A stretch of DNA of 64,000 nt from Rhododendron vialii (taxonomy: Eukaryota; Streptophyta; Magnoliopsida; Ericales; Ericaceae): positions 3,117,501 through 3,181,500 of the forward strand of contig NC_080568.1 in the NCBI RefSeq assembly GCF_030253575.1, written 5' to 3'. How positions within the stretch are numbered: the first letter of the stretch is position 1; every line of letters begins with the position of its first letter. The position numbers and the translations under genes are program-made. Below are positions 47,938 through 59,900 of the stretch, piece after piece. The notes under the pieces are model-generated. The model was given only the letters and a program-made list of their open reading frames with translations, was not told the origin of the DNA and ran no database searches.

Positions 47938-49107
47938 ATGTCTTATCTATCTAATAGAATGGTGGCAGCAAATTGGGAAACACCCCACAAGACTTTGCGG
48001 GAGTACCTTTGTCCCAATCAAACTTTCCCACCCCCTTGCATAGCCACTCATGACACCAATGTTTTTAAAAGTCGTATGACCATCACTAATTGGTTTGATC
48101 TGAAGAATCAAATTCAAACTTTTGTTGAAAGAGTGAATGAGTCATTTTATGCATGTTGGGGAAGATACAAGGACTTGCTCATTGCGGTTCCGAATCATGG
48201 CTTTGAAAATTTTGAAATTGCTAACTATTTTTATAATGGACTTTCTCAAAAGAGTCAACGATTCTTAGACATGATATGCAATGGCAAACTTTTTGAAAAA
48301 GAACCTGCTCAAGCCTTGGATTTCTTTGATCATTTGGCTCAAACTGTGCAATCTAGGGTTTTTGTTAAACATTGTCAAGAGTCCAACTCAAATGTCATGG
48401 AAGAGGAAATTGAGCCACATAGCTTTGTTGAAAATGTTCGTTTAGATTGTGAAAGCTCTGCAGAGTCAGTATGGAGTGATGTGCCGGCTGATGAGCCTGA
48501 TATCCAGTGTTCTCCCCCTGTTGATCCCCCTTTGTGTGACAATTCGGGGGAGAAATTTCTCATTTTTGAGGAAACGAATGCGGAGGTAGACTTCTTGAAT
48601 GCTCTGCTGAATGAGCAGGATGGGAAGAATGTGTCTAGACCCGAGAGTTTGTCTCCTTCCTTTGAGGAGATACCTTCCATAGAAATTTTGAACCATTCAA
48701 TACTCTCAGGTCTAGACGATGCCACCCCTCCTATCGAGTCTCCCCAAGTGCAAGAGCTTTTAAAAGTCAAATTGATTGATTTTGTAGGTGTTGATAAATT
48801 TGATTTCGTTTACCATCCTTTTATTGTGGATTTTGTCAACTCGTTGAAAATCAATCTAGTTTGGAATGCGCACTTGGTAGAACTTAAGTTTTTAAAACGA
48901 ATTCGGCAATTGCGGTACTCAAAGTATTTATTTTTGTGGCATGGTCGAATTCAATTCTTGACAAAGAGTTTAGAGTTGGGTGGTATGTTCATTGTGATGA
49001 CTTTTGATGATGTGATAAATGTTCGAAGCCCACGTGTGGCTGAACACTCTTTCTTTCTCTCCCTCTCTTTATCTCTTTTCTTTTGCTCTTTTGATGGTCC
49101 GGTATAG
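47938..49107 (+). CDS. gag: Gag-like protein of the LTR element
   Basis: A 389-aa frame. Residues about 55-145 fit the retrotransposon Gag domain: an NxFY-type motif (NESFYACWGRYKDLL), then HGFENFEIANYFYNGL, FLDMICNGKLF and EKEPAQALDFFDHLA. The C-terminal half is acidic, then basic and aromatic, with no CCHC zinc knuckle and no DTG/DSG protease motif. Gag would assemble the particle that packages the element RNA. The frame is uninterrupted, consistent with a young insertion. The ATG at 47938 is about 260 bases after the primer site. Confidence 0.85.
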   Translation: MSYLSNRMVAANWETPHKTLREYLCPNQTFPPPCIATHDTNVFKSRMTITNWFDLKNQIQTFVERVNESFYACWGRYKDLLIAVPNHGFENFEIANYFYNGLSQKSQRFLDMICNGKLFEKEPAQALDFFDHLAQTVQSRVFVKHCQESNSNVMEEEIEPHSFVENVRLDCESSAESVWSDVPADEPDIQCSPPVDPPLCDNSGEKFLIFEETNAEVDFLNALLNEQDGKNVSRPESLSPSFEEIPSIEILNHSILSGLDDATPPIESPQVQELLKVKLIDFVGVDKFDFVYHPFIVDFVNSLKINLVWNAHLVELKFLKRIRQLRYSKYLFLWHGRIQFLTKSLELGGMFIVMTFDDVINVRSPRVAEHSFFLSLSLSLFFCSFDGPV

Positions 49108-50346
49108 CCACCCGTTTCGAACTTGAAGTTGTTGCATGACTTGCTCTACGATGCTTTGAGTGAGAAATGGGGAGAAAAGTAGTACCCGTTCAATCACGTG
49201 ACGATTTGGTGGATTTAATTTTACTTGTCAGTTGTTAGGGCCGGATAACATGAGCCGGGTGGTACTAATGTCATTTGCTTCTTAGTAGGTAGTTGGTTCT
49301 TAAGTCTTTTGCAGGGTAAGCATGCTACCACACCAGCCTTGGTGGTTTAGGTCTAAAAGCTATGGTGAGTGAGGCATTCAGGAGCCCTAAGCATGGGTGC
49401 GATTATGTGTCGCGGTTGTAAGACCAAGAAAGCCCCAGCGATGACCTTGTGTGACTAGCTATGGTTCCGATGGAGGAGCCGAAAGAGTGAGCCTTGGAAG
49501 CAATTCCAATGACGAAGGGAAGCTATGACAAGAAAGCCTCCAACTTGGTCGAGGTATATGGGGGTTGACATTCCCTCCAGAGGTACAATCTTTTGTTCTT
49601 TCCCTCTCAATACTGTTGTTCTCCATGCTATGAGGACATAGCATCATTTAAGTTGGGGGGAGGGATATATATGTTATATATATGTTTATGAGACTTGTCT
49701 AATTTTTCTGTTTTTGGTAAAATTTTCAAATTTTTTGTGCAATCCTCCCTTCTTAGTAGTAATTTCTCTTGATAGATACTTTAATTATGCTCAATTATGT
49801 CAATATGGCAAGAGTCGTGTATCCCATCGAATTTGATTTTGTGTTTGAATCTATGTCATATGCATATATATGAATGTTGATGAACAAGTTGAGCCTAAAA
49901 GTCAAGTCAAGTGTTATGCATCACTAGAGTGGAGATTCGTTTCATAAGCATCCCATGCTTTTCGTTCTCCTATTCCGCACTTGCGTAAATAACACCTTTT
50001 GTGCATGCTTAAGTAGTGTTTATATCTTTCATGCATCTTGTTGGAGTTGCTAGCATACTTAGGAAATGATTCAAGGCATTTTTGTTTGATTAAACCACAT
50101 AAGAGTCTCATCGTCCTTGTTTTGAACCATAGTCCGAGTCTCTTCCATTGTTCAAACTTAGGCAACCGGATGTTTGGAGGGTTGTGTGTCAATGGTTTTC
50201 AAAGATTCAAGGAAGTTTGGAGTGGTGTGAATGTGATGGTTGGGATGTAAAAAGGCAATGAATTGGTATATGATTCTCTATCTCTCCTCTCCCACTACAA
50301 AAGGTAAAATCCCAAATTTTCATCTCCTTCTCCAAAGCCCTCAAAA
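49108..50346. other. Non-coding interior of the LTR element
   Basis: No frame longer than about 90 codons and no pol motif seen. It includes a purine-rich stretch near 49660 (TTGGGGGGAGGG), resembling an internal polypurine tract. Confidence 0.6.
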
Positions 50347-50610
50347 TTGGCTCCTCAATCTCTCTCACTACAAATCTCAATTCAAATGACCCTATTCCTC
50401 AAAGAAAAGAAAAATCAAAGAGATGCTATGAAAGAGCAAAATCATATTCGAAAGAGGGTTGAATACTATGATAAGAGGATTGGTGTGACCTCCGGGCTAG
50501 CTTACATTCCGGATGAGGAAGAGTCCGATGGAAAGGGGGAGCTCGAGGCTCAATACCATGAGGAGCCGGATGAAGATGATGACTATGTGTTGTTGAGTCG
50601 GTGGAAGTAG
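50347..50610 (+). CDS. Short acidic ORF inside the LTR element
   Basis: An 87-codon frame: a basic, Lys/Gln/Arg-rich first half, then EYYDKRIGVTSGLAYIPDEE and a strongly acidic tail ending DYVLLSRWK. No domain recognised. The clear composition and intact frame make it a candidate accessory protein, but it may be chance. Confidence 0.35.
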   Translation: MAPQSLSLQISIQMTLFLKEKKNQRDAMKEQNHIRKRVEYYDKRIGVTSGLAYIPDEEESDGKGELEAQYHEEPDEDDDYVLLSRWK

Positions 50611-51279
50611 TTTTTCTTAATTTCTTTTTCATAACTTTGTTTGGTGTTTGGCCGATATGTGGCCATGCCTTGGGTAGTTTACGGTTGGTAGTGGCCAAGG
50701 GTAGATGAACCGTGCAAGTATATGGCCACTACATTTTTGTAGTCCCTTTCCCTTTGTATCCAAGGTCGTTATAAGCTAATAAAGTCCTCCGTTGATCTTT
50801 TGTATGCTAATTAACTCCGTTTGATGCATAGTCGATATCTATTATTACTTAAGTTGTGATATTCCTAGTCTTTCCATACTTGTCAATAATTAGCTTTCCT
50901 TTCGTTCTTAGCGCTCTTTTGATAGCATGCGTAGCTTTTTGTCTCTAGCTATTACATTTACTCGCTAGCGCTTGACATGGGATGTATCTTGTATCTCACT
51001 GTGTGAAAAGTCGAATAAGAGCGTTATCCTTGTGAGTTTTGGAGTTGAAACTCATTGTGGTGCACGCATGCTTGACTACTCTAATATGGCAAAGTTTGTT
51101 CATCCTAGTTCATGGCATGTTTGTGCGTGGATTGCATATGGTCAGATTTGAAGGGGTGTTTTGGACTCTTGCCTAGTTGTAGTAATTGAGCATAGTTTTT
51201 GTATCTTAAATCTCGGAAGGATTGCATAGTTTAGTTAAATACATTTTGTTTTAGTTTGCTAGGGACTAGCAAAGTTCAA

Positions 51280-51290
51280 GTTGGGGGGTG
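51280..51290 (+). other. Polypurine tract
   Basis: GTTGGGGGGTG lies directly before the 3' LTR and should prime plus-strand synthesis. Confidence 0.7.
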
Positions 51291-52876
51291 TGATAAGCAC
51301 CCAATAATGCATATTCTTGGTGCTTAAGTCCTCTAGTATGTTGTGTTTGTACATATATATTGTCGTTTTTATGCGATATTGCACGTAAGGTACGTTTTTG
51401 TGTATTTCAGGTAAAACGTGCTAATAAGGCAGTTTTGATGCCAATAAACGTTCCGGGATGAACCAAGTGTCCAAGTGCCCGCCGGTACTCATTTTATTGT
51501 CACCGAAGCCTAACGGTGCCACAAGAAGCCTCGGAGATTGGCCGGAGGTTAAGGTTGGCAAGAAACGTGCCAAAGTGGTTCAAGCAAGGCATATGCATCG
51601 AGGATGGCCCTCGAGGGTATCCGAGACTCCAAGGCCATAAGGCATACCTCCGCCAAGTCCCGTTGATCATGTAATGAAGCATTGGAAGGCCGTCGGGGCA
51701 CGACAAGGCATAATGGCCCAAGCTGACCCTGTTCTGCTGTTTTCACACAGAGGTACCAATACCTCATTTTTTAGGTATTGGTACCATCATGCCGAATTAG
51801 AAGACAGTTGGATTGGTACCAATACCTCATTTTTTAGGTATTGGTACCAATGCCCTTCGGCCAGCACCTTTTTTGCTGAATATTTCAACCTTCCATAAAT
51901 GGAAAGTTTCTACTTCTAGTATGTTTTTGGGATATTTTGGGGGCCTTTTTGTCCATTGTAAGGCTGATTTTGTAAAGCCTATAAATAGTCTTGTATGCCA
52001 TTTATGGAAGAGATGGCCATTAGTTAGTTTTTAGGCCTAAGTCTTTTTCTTGCTTTCTAGGATTTTCATGTTGTGTTCTTAGCTTTTTAAGCTTTCAATC
52101 TTCAAGAACTCAAGTAAGTTTAAGTGTTTTGATGTTTTCTCATGTATTAATGTTGTAGCTGCTTGTTAGATCTTCTTATAAATCAAGTTTATTTTCGTTT
52201 TCATCGGTTAATCACGTTTTCATTTCTTAGCATGCTTTCTAGTCTTTTTATTATGAGTGAGTAGATAATCGGTTCGGTCATGGGGTGAGGTTCACCCTAT
52301 GGATTAGTCCATTAAATGGTTTCTCTTAACTTTAGCTTAATCTCAAGGTTTTGAATGAATTAAACCCATGATTTCTAGCTTTGATCATGGGGATTGGTGG
52401 CTTCTTTGATCAATGAAGTCTATCGCCTTGTGCTACGAGCTTGATAATCCTACGCGTGCGAACGATCTTTTTTCGTCTCTCACTTGCGTTAAATGAGTTC
52501 AATTTGAATTAGGGCTTTGAGTTAAGTTATAAGTAGTCTTCAGCTTTTAATTCTTCTAGTGGAATCCGGACGGTTTCGGTTCACTCATGAGTTAGATGAA
52601 GAAACCGTTTGATGGCTAAGTCGTGGGTAAATCAATCCCTTTGACTCGACCATTTCTAACCTAGTTTATTTCCAAGTTTAATTTCGTCAATCGAATCAAA
52701 ACTCCAAAGTTGGCCGCTTGAACGCCGCAATCTTTACGCAACATCTAATCCAAATTTGCTAAAGAAGATTTCTCTGTGGGAACGATTCCGGTCTTACCGG
52801 TTATTATGCTTTCAACGACCTAGCCCTACGCTTGGGGTGCAAACCTATTTCTGAGAGGTTAGGTTGCGGCGAAGCA
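51291..52876 (+). repeat. 3' LTR of the gag-only element
   Basis: Same length as the 5' LTR, at a constant offset of 5218 bases throughout, so there are no indels between them. All short frames in the two copies translate identically. Confidence 0.95.
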
Positions 52877-53050
52877 ATTCACTAGCAGGTCTACCCTTAT
52901 TCAAAGGGTTAGACACCTCCTTCCATAGAGACTTTCTGCTTGAACTGCCACAGACGAAGCCACGATCGGGGAGTTTTCCAGTTCTGGAAAACTTGCTCGT
53001 TTCTCGCTTTTCAAATATAACAACAAACCACTCCCAATTTACTCAACACT
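52877..53050 (-). pseudogene. Non-LTR RNase H-like relic, 5' part
   Basis: On the minus strand KARNEQVFQNWKLP is followed by SLWKEVSNPL and GRPASE, in frame with the part at 46072 once the LTR element and one ATTCA copy are ignored. The KARNE-x-VF pattern is typical of the linker before the RNase H domain in plant LINE-type proteins. A stop precedes it at the expected Trp. Confidence 0.6.
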
Positions 53051-53999
53051 CAACATGTCATTCCCTTACACACACACATATGTAGCCTAATCCGATGGGA
53101 TGCTCATATCTGGTTATACAAATGAATCCATATTCAAAACAAAATCTAGAAAGAAAAAAACAGTCAAAAGTCAAAGATTAACAAGCACCAAGTCACAATG
53201 GCTTCTCAGAGTCAAACAGCATGTTACTCACAATGAAATCGCACTGGAAAGTATAGCAGAAAAAATAGCCATAATAAGTCATGCTGATACTTCAATAATT
53301 GTACAAACCAGCCAAAATTGTCGTATCCGCTCCCTGAGATAGTTACAGTCAATTCCTAGCTGAACAAACTTTTTGCACTGTTGGGAACAAAACTAAAAGA
53401 GAAAAATGGGTTACTGTGGTGTGTATGATTCATGTTTATTCTTATATGCACAACCGACAATTCTCGGTTTCAGAGACAGTATATTTCATCCTATCTAACC
53501 ACTAAAACAATCTCTATGATACAAATGCAGAACTTCTACGTTTCACCAAAATCCAGAACCCTCCAAGCCTTTAGTCTCCTCTGAATGCTAGAAGTATGAG
53601 ATCAGAAAAGGGAAGAGATAACAAAAGAATTTGCGTCTGCTACCAAGTGGAACCCTTACCTATAAAGAGGATTGATTTTAGGTACATTCTGGTGTAGAAA
53701 CAAACAGTTTTCCTGTATCCTGCAGCACAGAAGTAAACTATTAGGGTCACCTTTCTTAGCCTACACATAAGTCTTGAAAAACAATTGTAGAACTTGGCCT
53801 AATACCCAATGTCAAAACTGTAATGAAAGTAGAACTGAAAAAACAACTATTTTCCAAAGGCGAGAGAGCATTTAAAAACCAACTTTCATAACGACTACAG
53901 AAACTCACCACTGGCAAAAATACAGAAAGCCCATTTTTTAGCATTCCAAAGTATGAACAACACGCACTTGTGCTTGTGTCATTTCTCGCGAATTCATTC
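53051..53999. other. 3' flank of the histidine kinase gene
   Basis: Likely 3' UTR and spacer. Open frames at 53100-53342 and 53756-54088 carry no domain; the latter overlaps the last exon out of frame. Confidence 0.6.
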
Positions 54000-56900
54000 C
54001 TACGAGATATGATCTGATGGAGTACGGAGAAAGCGAGAAACTTCCCGATAAGGCTGTTCGGCTTCAAAGGGTTTGGAAACATACCCATCCATTCCCCACC
54101 TCAGGCACTCCTCGTGTGTAGCCTGGATTACATCTGCAGTCATAGCCAAGATTGGCACGTGCCAATCAGAAACGTTCTCGTAAGCTTCTACCGACTGCTC
54201 TCCGCGTTCGATGGAGTTTTTGATGTTGAGTTCCATGTCTCGAATTCTTTTTGTAGCTTCAAACCTGAAACAGAGGAAAATGGCACTTAGTGGTCTTACG
54301 AACACATTAGTACTCACAATTCATTTTAACACATTACCCGTAGATCTGTTGAATGACAAGAGTCAAAACATTACGAACTAATTATGCACCCTACTCAGCA
54401 GGTAAAATTGAAGGAAATTGAAGAATTTCTCCAAAGGCTCTTATACCCTAAGACACTGTTTTTTAAATTTTGATAATGAGGTGCATACCCATCTACTTCT
54501 GGCATCTGAATATCCATGAAGCAGGCATCAAATTTGTGGGGGGGCTTTAACAGTGAGATCGCCTTCTTCCCACTACCTACACAGACCACATCAGCTCCAT
54601 ATTTCTTCAAGGCGGCAGCAGCTACTACGAGGTTTACTTTATTGTCATCCACAACTAAAATTTTCCTCCCCAAAAGCAGATTCCCAAGAAAGGGACCCGA
54701 GAGCTCTCCATTGAGGGAACTCCCTTTGGTCCCAACACCCATGGCTCTTTGTAGAGATGCAGCCAGCATACTTGCTCTCAGGGGCTTCATGATTACAGTC
54801 GGAGAAGTATAATTCCCAGAAATTCTCAAACTACCACTTCTACTAAGGTAGAGAGAGTTAGAAAGAAGGAATAATTTCGGAGGCACGAGTTGCTGTAATT
54901 TATTTACAAAGAGAGATGACGAGCCCAAGTCCTTGTTCCAAACTTCTTGTTCTATGAGGACCATGTTGATAACTGTATTTCCACTTCCAATCCTGGAGAA
55001 ATCCTGATCTAAATTGGGAACCACTTCAACATGAATTCCAAGCCGCTGGATGTGGTATCTGGACACCTTGGCCCGGACTGGTCTGGGGTCCACAAGTACA
55101 GCTGCCATTCCCCGAAATTCGGAAGAAACTGAGTTAGACTGGTGATTTATTTGCTGGTCTTTAGTCTCGCTGGTATTGGAACAGCCGTTGGTGAATACAG
55201 CAGTGAAACTGAAGGTGGACCCAATCTTGTGTACACTTGAAAACCCAATTTCACCGTTCATGAGGCCCACCAAAAACTTGCTTATGCTCAGCCCAATTCC
55301 TGTCCCTCCATGCATTCGGGAGATTGAGGGGCCCACCTGCATGAAGGGAGTGAATACGCGAGGTCGAGCTTCTAAAGGTATACCCCCACCTGTATCCTCT
55401 ACGGATACGATTAGATTGATGAGGTCAGAGGCCAATGATGACCGAGGAGAAGTGGGTTCATCTTGACTTAAAGTTCTAAACCCTCCCCAGCTCTGGCGCC
55501 TATCTGCCACCGGAAGTCCACTCAAGGTGTTCTCTGACAATGATAATGTCTCAGTTTCTAGGGATTCCATCACCTCCTCTGCAAGATGGACTGTAACGAA
55601 AATGTGCCCCTTCTCAGTGAACTGCCAAAAGTAAAGATAATCAGTTTCCTAGCTGGTCGCACAGAAAGGGATGTAAAACAAACTCATATGAAATTGTGGC
55701 TTGTTTCTGTTTTTTCTATATAAAGTGGGGTGAAATACAGAAAAAAAGTTAGCCGTCAATTTGGGATCCAAATTCGAGATTTTCCGTAGACAGTATAACA
55801 ATATCTTTAACCATCTTTTATTTTTTATAAAAACTTTTAAATTCTATCCTAAATATAATATGATTGATATCTTATCTTATATTAATAATGAAGAAATATT
55901 ATATGAAACAAAATTTTGTTTTGCAATGGCATCAAGTCTCGCACATTTTTACTGTTGTGGCTTGTTTTTGTTTCTTCTATATAAAGTGGGGTGAAATAAA
56001 TAAAAAAGTTAGAAAGGTATGTAATACGAACTCATGAAAAAATTGTTTACCAACTTCTACCCTGCACATACTTACAAGGTAAAATCCCTAATAACGTAGT
56101 ATGCATAGAGTAGCCATTTCAGAACATAACTTTGACCTCTAAAAAGTAAATATTTTTTTTCTTATTACAGAAATGGGCTCAAATGAGCCAAGAGTAGATG
56201 TAGGGCTGATAAGTCAACCAAAACACTCGAGTTCGCTCGTTAAAAGCTCGTTCGAGATTGATTTGTTGCATAAGAAAACTAAGCTTGAACATATTTTTGT
56301 TAAGCTTTCAAACCAAGCTCAAACAAGCTACTACTCGGCTCATTATTAGGGATCTTGCAAAGTAAAACCCCTCATAATGTAGTATGCATAGAGTAGCCAT
56401 TTCATAAAACAAGAAGTCATCCTTCGGAATAACTTAATTTGTGCAACTCAGTTAACAACCCAATGATAATTGAAAGATGAAAATCTCACCAGACAGCACA
56501 CTTCACACAATGGAATAGTGCTTAGAAAAAATGATTCGTACATTGATTCAAATGTTGACCATGTAATGCTTTTATCCTCTCGTGTCAATAACATTCTTGT
56601 AGCAAAATCAGTTTGTTGTAGAGATAACAGAGATAGAATAGATTCCATGACTATGGAAAGAACAGAGATAGAATAGATTCCATGACTATGGATCCCACTT
56701 ATAGCAAACGGAAGATAACATTTTAAGGGCCATAATTATCTCCCATCCTCAAGTATTTTGCTAAATGAAAATGATTTCCACATCTATTAAAAATGAATTT
56801 GAGAAGCTTCTCCATACTCACTTTGATTGAATTGCTCACGAGATTTGTGATGATTTGCCGAAATCTACATGGATCACCAATTAGCATTTCAGGAACGTTT

Positions 56901-59900
56901 TCAGAGATGTAAACTGCAAGCTGCACTCCCGAGAATTTTTTCCATTTAAAAAGGAAACTAATTAGATATGATATGCTTAAATTATAGAGAACAAGAAACA
57001 AAATTTGGAGAAAACAACAGGAATTGAGATATATTGTTACCTCCAGTCCTTTTTCCTGCGACTTTCCAGAAAAAAGTGACAAAATATCATCCAAAGCTGC
57101 CCGCACATCAAATTGAACTGCCTCAAGCTCGACCCTACCAGATTCAATTTTTGCTTGGTCCAAAACCTCGTTTATTAGTGAAACCAGAGCTTTTCCACTG
57201 CCCTGTGCCGTTCTGACATAGTCTTCTTGAGTTTCATCTAGATCTGTGTCCATAAGCATACGCAGCATTCCTGTTGAGTTTAAATATTTAGACATCACTC
57301 AAAAAACCCTTCGTTTGTTCCATTCATCGAATCAAAGAAATGCAATAATTTGCTCAAAAGAATACACAGTGCATTGATGAAATACTTTTTCTCTAATAAA
57401 TAACTTACCCAGCACACCATTCATTGGGGTTCTGATCTCATGGGACACAGTAGCAAGGAACTACATAAGGGTTGAACTTCTATTAGGACCATGTAGACAT
57501 ATTAGGTGAAAGCCTAAACAAAATTTTTAATGACTAACCTACAGATCTCAACAGTGTACCTGTGATTTCGCCACATCAGCTGCCTCAGCTCGTTTCTTGA
57601 GCTCCATCATCTCATGGTAATCTTCCTCAACTTTGGCTATTCGATTCACCGTTGCATGGAATATATACCCCACAAGCAACGCAATAACAAGGATGCCAAT
57701 AGACATCATTATTGCTAACCGTGGCCATGGCGACTTTTGTTGGAATCTGGTTCAAGAACAATGTAGTTGTAAGCCATCTTATCAGTTTGCATTTTAATCA
57801 TGAAGAATATATGTATCGACATCTCTCTGAGTCCTAAAATCAGTAATAGAGAGGATAAAAAATAGATCACCTGCAGCGCATCTCGTGTTTTCTGAATGGA
57901 TCCCCAAAGTTAAGCGAGCTAACGTGCAGCAGCTCATCGTAAGATACATATGAGCCATACATGCTGATAGGGTGTGAAGAGTTGGTGATATCATACACAT
58001 TCACAAGTATTGTTTGTTTGCTTGCTAGTTGTTGAAGTAACTTCTCCACAAGCGATTCTATGTCAAAGATACCCCCGAGGTACCTGCTTGGCAACAGGGA
58101 AACATTATATAATTAATTGTCCAATTTAAATTTTCAAATCATGTCTGCATGCTTGAAATTCTTGTTGCCCTGATCACCTAGGGGTAGCTCAGAAAGCACT
58201 TCAACTCTCCTGACTAATAGTACTTCTAAAGTTCTTATTTTTTTCCTCCCAGATACATTCTATTTCATGAAACACTTCTACTATTATCATCATTTTACAC
58301 CTCAGAATTTCGTCTATCCTCTATTCCCCTTAAGAAGTGACTGATACGCTGTGATTGATGAAGAGAGAACTTACCCATGAGTTGCTTGTATCCTCTCCTT
58401 CACTGTGGCACTTGAGGGGAGATCTATCTTGTAGACAGGAAAAGTTAAAATGACACCAAGGCGGTTTGATTTGATTAGTGGAAAAGGGGCAGTAAGAACC
58501 CCCTTTCCAGATGCTCTTGAACGCAGCACATTTTCACGGTCTTCCTGCTGGTACAAATTGATAATTAGACACCTTATACTTCTTTCATTCTCTTTTCTGT
58601 TTTTTTTTACTTCACCAAATTACGCAGTAATATAGTTCACTGATTGTTGTGTCTTTTTGCCACTATGTTTCAGAGAGTTCTAACTGTCAGGCTACAAGAC
58701 GTATTCATATTCCACGGAAAAAAGAGAAAAACGATAATGATGACATAAACAAGAGAACATGATATGTACGTAGTTTGGGCAGTGTGCTTATATCCGTAGG
58801 AGAAGGGAAGAACAATCTACTAGGAGCAATAACGATTACAACGGTCAATCAACTCTCGCCTCAGTGCCTCTCTACCATCTCTTTCTATTTCTGTACAGTT
58901 CCCACACTGGAACTTTGAGATACCAGAAAATACAAGACACCTCACAACTCTAACTAAAACCCCGTTCGTTTAAGGGTTTTGGATTTTGGATTCTAATCAT
59001 TATCCTATTTCTCTCCAATCATTACTGTCATTTTTATCTCTATCTCTCTCCAATCATTACTCCTATTTCCAAGCAGTACTCTATTTCTCTCTACCTATAC
59101 TCCCAATGATTGGGGACTAAATGGGTTATGTTGTTGTTGTACTCTATTTCTTTCTACACTCATTACCTATAAATCCAAATCCTAAATCCTAAAACGAACG
59201 GGGTCTAAGAGTATCAAATCAGACTATGATTGTAAAAACCAGCTTTGACTTGAAAGATTGAGATCTGAGTAAATCAACACATTTCAAAATTCTACTGTAA
59301 ACCTGTAGTCTATAGATCATATCAATCAGTATAAGGTCACAAAACACCCATTACATATGCAGGTTAATAGACAAAGAATTCACCTTGCCTGACAGCACAT
59401 CAATGGAAATCACATGTACAACAGTATCCTGCGCAAAGACAACAGGAGCATATTCCTCCTCCACTGGGGATGGTTCCAGTGCTTCTGGGTTGAACTCATC
59501 GTTATGGGCTGGGGCTTGTTCAAAATTATCCATCCTCTTAATCGTCCAGCCTCGCTTCCTTTCAAATTGTTCCCTTTCAGAGTGCAAAACTCTCACGGCA
59601 TATGCAACACCACTTGTTAGGGGCCTTTGAAAAGCAGTTCGTTCTGTGTACCTGGCAAAAGTCATCTATTGGTTCAAAAGTCAGATTGGACATCATATAC
59701 CAGACAAAACAGTAGTTGATTTTTGTTCTGAATCAAGCTATTGCACCATTGTTAATTTGTTTTAACCTTACGCAATACAAATACAACATTCTAACTTTGC
59801 GAAAAACGCATGAATTGAAATGCCGTGTGGAAAATTTTCTCATAATCAATCAATTACAACTCAAAAATGAATTTAAATGTAAGCTAACTCTGTTACAAGG

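Larger units (their letters stand above)
46073..52876 (+). mobile_element. Complete gag-only LTR retrotransposon (TR-GAG type, Athila-like)
   Basis: Two 1586-base LTRs (46073-47658, 51291-52876) start TGATAAGCACCC and end GGCGAAGCA, with no difference in the segments compared by eye. ATTCA flanks both sides (46068-46072, 52877-52881). The primer site TGGCGCCGTTGCCGGGGA (47663-47680) is complementary to the 3' end of plant tRNA-Asp, as in Athila-type Ty3/gypsy elements; a purine tract GTTGGGGGGTG ends at 51290. The 3.6 kb interior encodes one Gag-like frame and a short acidic frame, with no protease, reverse transcriptase, RNase H or integrase. It must depend on a partner element for mobility. 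The intact duplication and matching LTRs mean a very recent insertion. Confidence 0.95.

Noticed and set aside
48375..48770. Minus-strand 131-codon frame
   Set aside because: Shadow of the gag frame.
46073..52876. The 1586-base direct repeat as an assembly duplication
   Set aside because: TG/CA-type ends, primer site, purine tract and the ATTCA flanks explain it as an LTR pair.
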